Below are positions 13,111-25,077 of a DNA stretch of 64,000 bases, in pieces. Source of the DNA: Moringa oleifera. Its lineage: Eukaryota > Streptophyta > Magnoliopsida > Brassicales > Moringaceae. The position numbers were made by a program, and so were the translations under genes. The notes beneath the pieces are model-generated. The model did no database searches. It had not been told where the DNA came from and worked only from the letters and a program-made list of their open reading frames with translations. Position 1 is the stretch's first letter, and each line of letters opens with the position of its first letter. The stretch is taken from positions 124,001 to 188,000 of the forward strand of contig JAJFZO010000087.1 in NCBI GenBank assembly GCA_021397835.1, read 5' to 3'.

Positions 13111-13851
13111 CTATGACCTCAAGAGGAATATACTGAGCTCCTGCCCCGAGCTGCCAACGGGGTTGAGCATGTGGAAGGACTCGGAGTCAGCAGAGCCAAT
13201 GACCCTCTCAAAGCTGGCTCTCAGGTACATGAGATCCCCGTCGTCCTCAGCGCTGGACTTACAATTGTTGGGGGCAAGGACAGGCAAAACGCCAGCCCCA
13301 ACAGAGACAGACTGCATCATCTTCAGTACCGCAGCATCGTTGGGAGTCATCTGCCTCCTGATGGCGAACCCAACCTTCCTGCCATTGCAGTACATGGACC
13401 ATACAGACACGTTGAAGAGGGAGCAGGAGGTGGAGCTAGAGCGTTGCTTTTTTCGGTCGCACTCAAGGGCGATCCTCAGTAGACCGTACTGCATCTCCCT
13501 GGCTAGGTAGGCGGTAGGGACTGCGAACTCCAGGAGCAGAAGGGGAGAGCTTCGGGTGTCATCCTGGAGGCAGAAACTGACACGGCCTTTCCTGTAGCCG
13601 AAGAAGGTGCCGGTGACTGAAGTGGTAGTGGAGGTGGAGGTGGAACCGTGAGGCTGATTCCATGAGGCGTCGGTATCTGTAGAGAGAGAATCGTCTGACG
13701 AGGGTTGGAAGCCACAGCAGGGAACCATGCACTCGACCAGGGAACGGAAGGACCTTCGGAACCTAACCTCCCGGCCGCACTCCACGGAGGTGGCCGTGTC
13801 CATTATATGGAGGGGGCCTCTTTGGCTTCCGAGGTCTACCATCATTCTCAT
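13111..13851 (-). CDS. MIZU-KUSSEI1-like DUF617 protein
   Basis: This single-exon gene encodes 246 residues of the plant-specific DUF617/MIZ1 family. The founding member, MIZ1, is needed for root hydrotropism; this paralogue's own role cannot be read from sequence. The conserved domain spans about residues 80-245: GTFFGYRKGRVSFCLQDD, LLLEFAVPTAYLAREM, GLLRIALECDRKK, WSMYCNGRKVGFAIRR and a C-terminal SFHMLNPVGSSGQELSIFLL. The frame stays open for 94 codons above 13851, but the family usually starts near MRMMVDLGS, so I chose that ATG. The upstream part is low-complexity and proline-rich. A TTATTTATTG TATA-like element lies about 135 bp above the start on the minus strand. It resembles Arabidopsis At1g21050/At1g76610. 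Confidence 0.93.
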   Translation of the reverse strand: MRMMVDLGSQRGPLHIMDTATSVECGREVRFRRSFRSLVECMVPCCGFQPSSDDSLSTDTDASWNQPHGSTSTSTTTSVTGTFFGYRKGRVSFCLQDDTRSSPLLLLEFAVPTAYLAREMQYGLLRIALECDRKKQRSSSTSCSLFNVSVWSMYCNGRKVGFAIRRQMTPNDAAVLKMMQSVSVGAGVLPVLAPNNCKSSAEDDGDLMYLRASFERVIGSADSESFHMLNPVGSSGQELSIFLLRS

Positions 13852-14147
13852 GTTTCCAAAGGGAGTCGTTAAAGGTGCAGCCTGGGGCTGGAGAGTTGGA
13901 TATTTGAGGCTAGAGTGAACCGGAAGACAAAAGGAACTGAATAGAGAGGTGTAGATGCGGGGGGGAGATGGATCTGGAGCAATAAATAAGCAAAGCAAAG
14001 GTACGTGTGATGCAAAAGGTGGGCCGAGGAATCGTGGGCAATAATTCTGCCCACGAGGGAGTGTGGCCCCCACTCCCCCCAAGCCCACTCTTTGGGAGCA
14101 CCCTGTAGCACGGCCACTGCGCGTGATTGCCAAATCCTTACCAGTTG

Positions 14148-14166
14148 CCCCCCCCCCCCCCCCCCC
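14148..14166. repeat. Homopolymer of 19 C
   Basis: An uninterrupted C tract lies about 300 bp upstream of the MIZ1-like gene. It reads as poly-G on that gene's sense strand. Exact length is prone to sequencing error. Confidence 0.9.
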
Positions 14167-14210
14167 TTTCTTTCTTCTCCCTCAGAGGCCTTGAGGCTTT
14201 AGCCCTTAAC

Positions 14211-14233
14211 TCTCTCTCTCTCTCTCTCTCTCT
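14211..14233. repeat. (TC)n microsatellite upstream of the MIZ1-like gene
   Basis: A TC dinucleotide run of about 11 units lies 45 bp beyond the C19 tract in the presumed promoter region. Confidence 0.85.
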
Positions 14234-14845
14234 ACCCTGTTGGCCGTAGGATTGTGATGTCATAACCAATCATATGCGCCATGCCATCTCATCCACCCAT
14301 CTTCATTTTCTTCTGTTTTAGATTCCCTGTACTTTTTTTTTTTTTTTGAGAGTTAGTTGGATAGGATAATTTGATACTTTATGAAATTTAAAAGTGTGTT
14401 TTTATAATTTATTAATATAATTAAATTGTTACATATTACAATTTTTTATAAAATTAAATATGATTTAAAATTGTAATTAAAAAAATAAATCCAAGTTGAT
14501 AAGGGAGCAAAGAAACTTAGTAGCATAAGATGGGGAGAGTGGATAGGTGAGGGGTGGTTGAGAGCATAGTTTTAGGTAAAGGTGTAGCAACGTTATGATG
14601 GAGGTTGTAATTAAGCAAATAATTCAGGTCAGTTGTCGTCACACTGAAGATTGGTTGAATAAAGTGGACGGAATTAATGCATGAGCATTAAGCATGCACG
14701 AGGCAATGATTAGACGCAATCAGTCTCCGGCTGTCGCAAACTTTTGACACTCCAAGAGATGGGCCCCGGTCCCCTCTTTATGTCCTCCTATTATTCCATT
14801 AGTTGTTCCCATACAATTAATCACTCCCCTTCTCCTTAACTTAAA

Positions 14846-14861
14846 AAACCCTAAACCCTAA
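14846..14861. promoter_or_regulatory. Double telo-box (AAACCCTA)
   Basis: The sequence AAACCCTAAACCCTAA contains two overlapping copies of the plant telomere-repeat-like telo-box. Such boxes are known regulatory elements in plant promoters and can recruit telomere-repeat-binding factors. It lies 1 kb upstream of the MIZ1-like start. A function here is inference only. Confidence 0.5.
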
Positions 14862-16654
14862 TTTGTTTTAAGAGTGAAGATACATGGATGCAGCCCACTG
14901 CTAATTGCCTACTGATCAAGTCGGTGAGCCTCTCCCCTTTGTGCCTAGTAATCCGCATACATTTCACACTCACGTGCTTTCGTTTCTACCACACGTGCCT
15001 GCTATGCCTCTCTTTCACCACTTCGTTGCCACATTAATCACCCCTCATTATTCTGCAAATAGAAGTTGGATATAGATTTTTTTTTTTATTCATGCTAAAA
15101 TTTTTAATATAGAAATATTTTATAATTTATAATATTTAATCATTAATTAAATAAATAAATAAATAATAGCAATTACTTTATGAAATGAAGATTCTTTTTC
15201 CACTTAACAATTTAATTGAACAAATAACATTATATTTTTCTAAGTGTTTTCCAGTTTAAATCCAAAAAAAAAAAAAGGAAAGTTCCCAAAGTTCAAGCAA
15301 ATAAAATGATCTTTAGAAAATAACAGCAGGCTTGATATTACAATCACATTGGATCACCTTTGCTGTAAAAACTGGAAGATGCCGCTGCTATGTTTGTTCA
15401 TTGTTATCCTTTTAATTAATTAATTAATATTGGCAAATTAAGAACTTTATTCATCTGTAATTGCCCAGATTTTTAAAAAAAAAAAAAAACAGAAAAAGGA
15501 GAAAGGAGAAAGGGCGGTGGTGGTGATAAGAGGAGAGAAAGAAAGCATCATTCGCTCCAATCATGTCAATTGGGCCCCAGCCCTCGCTGCACGCTTCCAC
15601 TCTCATTATTCAACAATTAATCATTCCTCCTCCAAGTATTAATTTCCTAAATTAAGGATTATTTTATGATTAATAAATATTAAAGCTTGGAGCAGTATAG
15701 TAATTAGCTTTTTCGGAAAAAAAAAAAAAGGTATTATTAGAGCCAACACAGCCTCAGACAATGGAAGGGATATGTCCACTTATGCTCGAAACAAAACAAA
15801 ATATGAAGATCTCCCCACATCCTCTTTTTTTGAAAAAAAAAAAAAATTGATTTTTACATGAAAGGCTAGCTCAGCCGGCCGCCCCTGCAATCATATCACA
15901 TCATACCCAAATTCCTCATTAATCTTTTTATATGAAATGCATCGCATTCACACACATTAATTGCTTATCATTCATTTCCCACATCATCATGAATTAATTG
16001 TAGAGATCTTTTATCTGCTGAGGAAACTATAGCTTATAATTATATTATGCTTATTCAGAAAGATAACTCTTCAATGATTTGCTTACTTCGCTCTCTTTCC
16101 ATTTCATTAGCGATAATATCTTGGATTTCCCTTTTGGATTTTATATGATTAGAAGTAATAAATGTAAGCAATTAGGTGCGTATCAGCCATGATTAGTGTG
16201 GACGAAACAGCTCATCCTTTCCAATATTATACAAAAGCATCTGCATATGATTTTATCCGTTTCGTGATACTGCCATATGAGATTCAATGCGTACGAGAGA
16301 GGTGGTTGTTGGCATTCGAAGGAAAAGACACGCCATTTTACTAGATTTTCTGTTCATCAAAGCTTGCTAACTTCACTGGGGAAGTTGAAAATGGCAGTGA
16401 GAAGAAAAAGGAGTACTAGTGCAAGGGATGAGGATAGGCGCAGGGGATTATTGTACACAAAGGGGGGACAAGCATTGTTATGTGTCCTGAAAATAGGTTA
16501 AGGTTTCGACAACATATCACGTTGGGTAAGAGTCAGTGGCGAACCAGTGGGGGCATATCGGCAGCCTATTTACTATTTTGCTTAAAGCTGGGTTGATTGA
16601 AGTTCAAGGAACGACGTGACCCTCCATCAGGCAAAAAAGCAAAGATGACAAAAT

Positions 16655-16777
16655 AATAACTAGTCTGTGATTCATTATGCTGTAAGGAGGAAAAGTTATA
16701 TGTTTCTCTACTTCCTTTTAGCTTAAAGACGAGATGATAACTAGTCTGTAATTCACTATGCAGTGAGAGGAAAAGTT
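16655..16777. repeat. Imperfect direct repeat, two units of about 43 bp spaced 80 bp apart
   Basis: The two units, 16655-16697 and 16735-16777, share GATAA/AATAA-type starts, TAACTAGTCTGT, ATTCA[T/C]TATGC and GAGGAAAAGTT with scattered differences. The 80-bp period suggests an older tandem duplication in intergenic DNA. Confidence 0.75.
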
Positions 16778-18233
16778 GGGCAAATTAAATGATTGCTTCT
16801 GATAGAGAGCCAAAAAAAAAAAAAAAGACAATACTTATTTCATCCTCGGAAAATATGAAAACCTCGGGCAATACTGTCCGCAGTAGCTTGGACAAAGTTT
16901 TACGGATGCAGGGGGACCCTTGTTTCTGATTTGGTAGATGATGGCCCAATTCAATTAAGGTTCAGTTGGGCCCTCAGCTTGGGCTAGACGCTCTTCTCCT
17001 GCAAGCTCTGCAATTGCATTGGGTCAGTAGCCCAACATGTCAACTTAGACCATATGACATTCGCAGTTTGCAAAGTCCAGATCTTTCAAGCATTTCCAAG
17101 CGCGTGAAGAGAATTGGAGGCAACAAAACCCAATTTGGCTCTGCATGTGAATGCTTGCCAGATTCCAGATGCCCTCTCTCTGTTTAATCTTGGTGAGGAT
17201 CACAAAAAGTCAGGTCGGTGTTGAAGATGTAGCTTGCAGAGTCTCCAGCCATTAGGTTAATTTATAACTAGCGGCGGTCCTCTCCCGCAACAAGGAGAGC
17301 GACCATCATCCGTCTCTGTATGGTTGTATGATTGAGAAAGGCTTGACTTGGGAAATGTGGATGCCACACACACCCCCTCCGGCCCCTCTCTCATTTCTCT
17401 AAAAATAAAAAAATAAACTTAAAACATATATTTTTGACTTTCTTCTCTCAGCTGGCAATGATCACAACCCACCTCCCCACGCTCCCATCCATATATATGT
17501 ATGCCAATCTTTGAATATAATTCTTGGTTTTGACAGTGGAGTAAGGCCGCTAGCGTTTTGTCCAAAAAGTGTATTAATTAGTTTATCCATTCTGTCGTAC
17601 CTTTAATATTTGACTATATGATATATCCGCCTTTCATATATAAAATTAACAACCGCCCGGATGGAGATGTACACAACAACAACAACAACAGCAGCAACGC
17701 TCCATTCTTTAGATTAATTCATGGGCAGCTTGTTTATTGATCTTTTTCTTTCATCCAAATTCAAGTTAAGTTTGTTCTTATAAGTATCTTGATTATGTTT
17801 CGTTGCAGATGGCATCTGACTTGGGCTACTCAGGCTTAATTTGCCGATGAATTGGAAGGAAGAAAGAGTCAAGCTGAAGTTCACAGGGCATGTGAAGGCA
17901 ACAAAATAACTCGTGTCTGCAGGCCTCAATTGTCATTCATGCCAAGCTAATTAAGTACATGTCAAAACAACACTTTTTTACTCGGTTTGGTAGCTGTGAA
18001 CATATCGTACATGCCAACTAGTCGCCTGGTCAATCAAGGAGAGCCGTACACATGTCATCGACTTTTCGACACCGAGGTCCAATCTGGCGAATGAGTCCAT
18101 CAAAATGGATACACGTACCCACAACGAGACCATCTCATCCACGATTTTGCATCTTCGTGTTCTAACCAAGGAGATACGCGTAGATTGGGTGGCACTGTTC
18201 AGGCCTCTCCTGTCCACTCCATCGAGGCTTTGT

Positions 18234-18261
<28 letters not shown>
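18234..18261. repeat. (CT)n microsatellite
   Basis: A CT run of about 14 units lies in the 3' flank of the PADRE-domain gene. Confidence 0.9.
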
Positions 18262-18265
<4 letters not shown>

Positions 18266-18676
18266 ACATGTATGATTGTGCAGAAAGCTGTTCAGCTGAT
18301 CATAAGTTAATCGTTTGGATACATTCCTGTTAATGCCAGATACAGCAGCATACGTATTCTTTGAATACAAGGACAGGACGCACTTATTTGAGAGATGAAC
18401 ACCACAGTTACTAATTGATCTGTAATGGGTGACAATTGAAGCTCAACACTTATAACCTAGCTAGCTGATGGATTCCTTCCTTCTCGATCATCAGTGTTTT
18501 TACATGTAACCAAAATAATAAAAATAATAATAATAAAGGAACAAACAAGGTAAAAATCAGATTGAATGAACAATTTTTACATTCTGTTTCAAGTTTACTG
18601 CCCGACTAGGGTTTTCTCCTTGGACTGGGAACTACCGTCATCCATGTACGTAGAGCATTTCGAAGGAGGAAACAAT

Positions 18677-19306
18677 CTACAGAACGGTACCCTCATAAAT
18701 TGTGGACAATCTCAGCCGGAAAGATCGAACTGCCATCTTAGCCCTGAGGGAAGTATATCTCTGCAATTTTCTAACGGAACTGGATCTCGACATCCCACCT
18801 TGGGGTCGCACCGTCTTCTCCATTGGCTTCAATTTGGTGGGTTCACCCATTTCACCGCCCTCCGGCTCTGCCGCTGTCTGGTTGAGGAGCATGACGGGGG
18901 AAATCCGGGCCTTCTTGCGGCGCTTCCCATCCTTGGACCTGGATGCATTTTGGAGGGCAATGCTGGCTTTGACGGCCAAAGCGGCCATGTCTGATGCCGA
19001 CAAACGTTGTTGAAGCCTAGAATTCGGAAGCACGAAATATATCTGATTGGGCTGGAGTTGGTGGTCGGGATTCAACGCGGGAATGTAATCGTCGTAATAC
19101 AAGGAGTCTGAATTACACATGAAATACGAAAATTGGGACGAAGACGACGATGAAGACACAGGGGATGAAACTTCGGTGCGCAAAACTTGGGAGACCGAGA
19201 CAGGGAGGTTGTATTCCCGAAGATCACCCAGGGAGGAGACAACCTGGGCGGCCGGAAGTGACGAAGCTCCACAGTCACTCCTGTCCATAGAAAAGCAAGC
19301 ACCCAT
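18677..19306 (-). CDS. PADRE-domain (DUF4228) protein
   Basis: This single-exon gene of 209 residues belongs to the plant DUF4228/PADRE family, whose members are often induced by stress or pathogens and whose molecular function is open. It begins MGACFS, a good context for N-myristoylation at Gly2 and palmitoylation at Cys4, so membrane attachment is likely (inference). The domain shows REYNLPVSVSQVL, DSLYYDDYIPALNPDHQLQPNQIYFVLP and RLSASDMAALAVKASIALQ. The C-terminal part is basic and serine-rich (KDGKRRKKARISPVM, SRSSSVRKLQRY), as is common in this family. The ATG at 19306 gives the expected length. It resembles Arabidopsis At1g21010/At1g76600. Confidence 0.93.
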   Translation of the reverse strand: MGACFSMDRSDCGASSLPAAQVVSSLGDLREYNLPVSVSQVLRTEVSSPVSSSSSSSQFSYFMCNSDSLYYDDYIPALNPDHQLQPNQIYFVLPNSRLQQRLSASDMAALAVKASIALQNASRSKDGKRRKKARISPVMLLNQTAAEPEGGEMGEPTKLKPMEKTVRPQGGMSRSSSVRKLQRYTSLRAKMAVRSFRLRLSTIYEGTVL

Positions 19307-22300
19307 ATGTGTAATTGTATTGGTACGTTATAAAATGTGAGGTTGAGCAGATGTCGAGAGGTTTGGAGAAGCTGGAAGCAAATGAAGGAAAGAGGAGAGG
19401 GAGAGAGGCTATACTGCAGGGGGGGAATAGGGGAGGCCGCGTTAGTTAAATAAACGGTGAGACAGGGGAAGATGATGTCAGCACAGCCGTCATTTTTAAA
19501 AAATAAAATGGGTCGGTACTTGCCGGGCGAGTTTTCAAACTAGGAGAGATGATCGACGCTGACTCCCTTTCATTTCTATTTTTAAAATCAATTAATTATT
19601 TATTTAGAAAACCAAAAGGCAGATACTATGGGCTAATGCATTGTGTGATGTAGACAGTAATCGGTGGGGATTATAATGTTTTTGAAGTGGTAGAAGTAAT
19701 CCCTGGTCCTCCTAATATAAGTAAATATGGTAGTATTTAATGCCTAATTATGGTATTAATTGGGTCGTTAAGAAGAGATAGTCAGCAATGACGCGGCCTC
19801 TGGCAATGGCAACATGCAATGCTTGGAGAACAAGCAGCTGTAATTCACATTACTGACCCTACTTACAAACAAGCAGAGGCCCCGTCCCATTCAGCCACGG
19901 AAGCTTCGGCCATGCTCTGCTTCGAGCTTGTCGCATTCATTTTTGCCATCCCCTTCCAGGCTTCCACTACCAGACCACACAGTGCCTCCCGTGGCCTGTT
20001 GGGTGTTGCCTTATGGCTCCATCCGCATTCCATAAACTCTCTGTTTCTACCTTTTCTCTCTCTGTGTCTTTACATTCCAAGTTTCGATATCAATACTTTT
20101 AATCCGTCAATCACTCAGTTGCCGTTACCCAAATCATATTCCTGTGTTACTTGCCCACCATTCACGTGTGGGACTAAAGCAATTACGATAGCACGAGCGA
20201 GAAACACTCTTTTCTTTTTAGAATTGTTAAATAAACAAACACAGACAATATCATGAGTTTCATACCCCATATGATTTCTAAATCCCATGTTCCTGATAAT
20301 TTGAAAATCATTAACTAGATGATGTCAACCGTGGGCGGCTGGTCCTCCTAAAAAAAAAATTCATTTCTTCACAGGGATTTTTCCTTTTTCTTATTCCGTT
20401 AAAATCATGGCAGTATATTTTAAAGGGTTCATGTTTTAATCACGCATCTGTGGCACAAATATGGGTGCAATCCTGCCGGAAAACATCAGTTGACTGATCC
20501 GATCTGATTTGAAATTCGCTGCTCTGAGTCTAAATCTCAACGGACGAATGTGCACAGACTCATTCATGCTTTTCTGCTTGAAATGAACTTTCGTTGGCAA
20601 GTTCATCCCGTTGATTTAAATTAATGTATGAGAAATTCACGTGTCAGTGACAATTGAATGGCTATGAACAATTAACATATCAAGTATTGAGCAGCTTGGT
20701 ATGATTAATCTGTTTCCCTGTGGTGGACCAAGTTGCGACACGTTTAATACCATTCGCTTATTCGGAACAGAATCTCACCAAATAATTGAATCAGCTCAAG
20801 TTTTGTTCAAAAAAAGGTGTATTATAAACTGGACATCGTTTCTGGCATGTCAACAATTAAAGCTACTGAACGAGATACGTTCACATGCTTTCCAGCCAAC
20901 TTATTTTGTCCCTTTCTGTTGAAAAGATGAACATCACAATGAAGGGCAGAGGTGTCTGAGTTCAGCAAACCAATAAAGGTGTTTCCTTGCCTAGAATGAT
21001 TCGTAAAATTAGGCATGTATGGAGACTTGCTGGAGATTTGAATATTCAGAAACGAAAACATCATGGTAAAGAAAAGATACATGTGCTTACTCCAAGACCT
21101 CTCCTTTGATATTTGGTTTGGGTTTTGGATTGGTAACGAAAAGGGTGTGGGTTCCTGGTTCGTCTGGTTTACTTCTGGTTGAGGGTGAGCATTGAGGGCT
21201 GAAGTTGACCCACATTCACAAGCCCAGCAATGTGGACGCGATGCACACCTTGCTTACTATAGCGCATAGCTCGTGGGTTGAAAAAGTTGTCTAAATGACG
21301 AAGATGGAAGCATGTGTTGATGGGGCTACTCAAATTGGGCCACTCAAAAGTTAAGAAACCCACAAGTTGAAATGGCCTACACAATGAATCCTCATGGGTC
21401 TTTTGAGTCTGCCAGGTGATGGTTGTAGTGTTGGCCCTTGGTCCACGCACATCACATCAATGAAGGAAGCGTACATAAAGGTGTTATCCTTATACCAGTT
21501 TAACCCAGGAATTTATATTGAATACCTTTCGAATGAAAAATGAAAAAAAAAAAGAAACACTATATAAAAACAGGCACAACAGTGCAGGTGGGTTTTCAGG
21601 TTTTTGCTCTCTAAATAGAGGCCCCTCCCCAATTTCCTTCCCCCACCCCCGGCCCAAGAGAATTAACTTGGTTTGTTAACACACATATTTGACGGAAAGG
21701 TTGATGGTATCACGTATCTGTTCGTTATGGGTGTGTGTGTTTGTTGTCGTCACTTTAGCCATCTAAGTGAGTTCGTAGGCAAGGGAATTGCAGGTTTTTG
21801 CTTGCAACAGATAAGCACCAACGATAAAGAAAGGGTCTGCTGTTGCTTAAAAAAACGATATATGAATTAATGAGGAATGACGACATGTGTGATGCCAAAC
21901 CGGCACCACAAAGCCGAGCCTTATCATCAACAGTACTGTCAACCATCCATTATTTTTTATATATTCTCTGACCATCTTCTGCTTTTATTTATTTATTTAT
22001 TTATTTTTTTGCGGCTGAGTCACTTCTTGCCATAAAATTTAGGGGATTTATTACTATAGTTAACATTCATGCTCTCCTCCACCCAAGCCAGAAGAGAAAA
22101 GAGTCCATTATCCATAGAAGCACACACCATCACCGTACTCCATAGCATGCAAAACTGCCATATCAGTTGCCTGAAACATCATCTCTCTCAACTCTTTCTG
22201 TTTAATGTAAGGCCAAAGATCCCATTAATGTCAGGCAGTTCCTTCGTATCGTAACGCTAACAATGAGGGGATATAATCGGGCCCCATATCCAACCCTGTG

Positions 22301-23726
22301 CAGGAAACGGGAGCAACGTGTACACTCAGCAGTGGCGGTGGATAGTACGTGGCACTTCCAGGAACGAGAACGACGGCTCAGTTCTCTCCCAGTTAGGGGC
22401 AGAGCAAGACGACAAAACAGCAGAGTGTGGAGAACAAGGGATTAGGGTTTCGACATTGGAAACGTCACCCGCAGCAGCTGATGTTTATAATGAGCGGCAA
22501 CCCCCTTGGTGTGTGGCGTGGCCCCCAATAATTCCATTAAAATAATTCAGGATCTTTGATTTGATTATTTATAATGTTAAAAGGATAAGAAAAGGAAAGT
22601 CACGAATAGATGGAAGGGAATGACGTCACGCAGGACGGGTTTCCAGATTCCTCACGGCTCTTCCGTTCATCCACTTGCGAACAGGCATATGCGTATACAG
22701 AGAGAGGAGATCCATCCAGACAGATAACTGAGACACATTGCGAGAGATAGGGAGAAAGTGAGAGTTGGTGTGAGCATCTGGGAGAGAGACGGCCTTGTCT
22801 TTCCCCTCCTTGCCCCGGGCCCGCCCTTTTACGTGTCTGCCTTCCCTTCCCACCCCATCCCCCTTCACTACACTGACTCTTAACCCTATACGAATCATGC
22901 ATCCGTATGTTCACCGTATACTACTCCCCTACTTTGATTGATGGGTACCCATCAGAGACGCCGCACCATTCTTTGTTTATGTTTCACAAAGAGTCATTCA
23001 CCATCCTTATCTTCAACAAAATGCAAACTAACATGGAACAGGGATACCATTCTCTTGCCATCTCATCCCATTCAAACTTATCTTTGACATTAATGTTGAC
23101 CAATAATGTACTTGCAACTTCCGAGCCCACCCCCACCCCCACCCCCCCTTCTCTCTCCCTCTCTCCCTGGACCAAGTGGAGACTAACTACCTAGTCTTCC
23201 AAAAGGGAAAAAAAAAAAAAATCTTCATAGCAAAATCACATGCCAAAATATCAAGCATACGGCATATCGTTATTCCATGAACAAGGTGAAGCAATTAAGC
23301 ACAAACAGAGCAAATAAAATATAAGTTTAACAATCACAGTCTAATATGCACAAAACTGTAATGTACATATGTCATTCTTACTTAAAGACCATCCCAACAA
23401 CCAGAAACCCATTTCCAGCTTCATCTATACATAGAAACACTATTGATATATATCTCCTAAAACTTTCTGATTTAGAAAATGAATCCCCATTTTGGCATTG
23501 TAACTCATTCACCCAAGCAAGAGATCATTTTCCTTCCTTCAAACCTACTTCTGTAACACTATTCACATTCTTATCTCACATTTTTCTTCTTTATTTTTTT
23601 TTTTCATTTCTTTTCTTGCTATTACTTGATTCATCATTTCACTATATAACTAGGGACATCACCTTTCTTTTCCCCTTGCCTATACATCATCATCTTTCTT
23701 TCTTTCTTTTTCCTTGTTGTGGAATC
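19307..23726. other. Long intergenic region: PADRE-gene promoter and PLATZ 3' flank
   Basis: About 4.4 kb has no confidently supported gene. A G-box CACGTG core is at 20163-20168. A C-rich array with G-quadruplex potential on the minus strand is at 23126-23148. A 145-codon plus-strand frame at 19819-20256 starts with ATG but has no recognisable domain and lies in the PADRE-gene promoter. The segment from about 23580 to 23726 is T- and C-rich and probably includes the PLATZ 3' untranslated region. Confidence 0.5.
23126..23148. repeat. C-rich array (C5A)n with G4/i-motif potential
   Basis: Four C runs of 3, 5, 5 and 7 bases are separated by single A residues. The complementary strand can in principle form a G-quadruplex. 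It lies about 580 bp beyond the PLATZ stop codon. Confidence 0.7.
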
Positions 23727-24959
23727 TCAAAATGGAGCCCGGTGAGGAATACCCTTTCTCCTCCTTGCATTGCGGTGATTGTAGATGGGAGGAGTTCCGG
23801 GAGAAAGACTGGCCATGGCCTCATCCCCAGAACTGGATGACCTCTGATCTGCCTTCTCGTTTTTATGCCCGTATGAGGAAATTGTAAGCCCATCCATCAG
23901 ACGGTTGAAAGCCTGCGTCCTCCGTATTTTCCTTGGGGTCGATGACTCATCCGACTCCGACCCACCATGGAATACATCTCTGTTGTGCTTCACTTTGAGC
24001 GTGAAGGAGAGATCTGGGTCACCCCGCTTCATGCCTCCAAGCTGACAATACAATACGTTCCACATAATGATAACTCGCTTTCGTCAACCCACCATTAATG
24101 GATTAAAACGGGGAAGGGGCAAAAGCAGAGCACATTAACCAAGTACAGTCTCATTCAAACACGAAACCAACCACCAAATATCACGGACTGCAATATCCAT
24201 GCCCAAGAAAATTTGCCTTTTTAATATCAAAATCAAAACTTTCAAATAAGGATAAAATGTATCAGAATAGCACAATAGCTGAAGTCAACCAAAGAAGAGG
24301 TTGACTTGAATATCAAGAAATTCAGGAAACTTGGAAGAAAATCAAACAGGAGATCAGCGAACAAACACATTGACAACTGGGTAGAAAAACGGAAGGAAAT
24401 TTACCTTGCAGCCAAGAGAACAGAAACGGAAGGAATCGAGGAGGCTTCTGCAACAAATCTCGCAAGTATTGGTAACCCCCTTGCCAGGCCTTGGCTGCGG
24501 CCGTTCATTCAGGAACACGATCTTGGCGCTGTTGATAATGTAAGTCTGCACGCAGGATATGTCTATGTACTTCTGTATCTCATTTACCCTCACCACGTTA
24601 TGGTATGAAGATCGCCTTATCTGCAACCAACCATAACCACATTTCACCGCTACTTGTCAGTGATTAAGGTTCCTCTGATTCAATGTACATATAACAAAAA
24701 CAACAATCCTCGATGAAAAATCTGGTAAATTTGTCATAAATTCCATAATGAATGAATGAATGATAGAAGACGGGACCTGGACAACATGGTGATCCCTGTG
24801 ATTAATCAAACAGTAGGAACAGAGAGCATTTCCCATACAATCCAAACAGAACATGTTGCACTCGCTTTTATTGGAATCCCCATGAATTGAACAGGGAACA
24901 AAATAGCTGGCCCTTAGCATTGGCATTAACCATGGAGGCCCCATATCATAGTTCTCCAT
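23727..24959 (-). CDS. PLATZ-family zinc-dependent DNA-binding protein
   Basis: PLATZ proteins are plant-specific zinc-dependent factors that bind A/T-rich DNA and usually repress transcription. Exons 24959-24777, 24620-24405 and 24041-23727 join in phase to 237 residues. Signature segments are [21 protein letters not shown], a Cys/His zinc cluster ([29 protein letters not shown]), [40 protein letters not shown] and [22 protein letters not shown]. The C-terminal third is acidic and basic, ending in a serine-rich tail with SFTLKVKHN and [13 protein letters not shown]. The first intron uses an unusual GTCCCG donor. An upstream exon ending in ATG at 25126-25124 would splice in frame to 24977 and add seven residues, so the exact start is open. 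It resembles At1g21000/At1g76590. Confidence 0.93.
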
Positions 24960-25032
24960 TCGGCCAAACGGACTCACCTGATGCAAATAAATCATCCAAA
25001 GTCATAAAAATATCATATGCATAATCATGAAT

Positions 25033-25036
<4 letters not shown>

Positions 25037-25072
<36 letters not shown>
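25037..25072. repeat. (GA)n microsatellite, about 18 units
   Basis: A clean GA run lies between two presumed leader exons of the PLATZ gene. It is the longest dinucleotide tract near any gene in the window. Confidence 0.9.

Positions 25073-25077
<5 letters not shown>

Larger units (their letters stand above)
13852..18676. other. Long intergenic region: promoter of the MIZ1-like gene and PADRE-gene 3' flank
   Basis: About 4.8 kb has no supported gene. It holds a C19 run (14148-14166), a CT microsatellite (14211-14233), AT-rich blocks (about 14380-14500 and 15070-15200), two G-box CACGTG cores (14971-14976 and 14992-14997), a double telomere-like motif (14846-14861), a diverged 43-bp repeat pair (16655-16777), a CAA-rich patch (17676-17700) and a CT microsatellite (18234-18261). 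Small open frames are not supported. Confidence 0.5.

Noticed and set aside
13852..14133. Longer MIZ1-like protein starting at 14133
   Set aside because: The extra 94 residues are low-complexity and not part of the DUF617 family. The family start MRMMVDLGS lies at 13851.
14380..15200. AT-rich blocks as possible MITEs
   Set aside because: I could not find matching terminal inverted repeats or target-site duplications, so composition alone is not enough.
23346..23840. 164-codon plus-strand frame overlapping the PLATZ last exon
   Set aside because: It is antisense to a conserved coding exon and otherwise T-rich low-complexity sequence.
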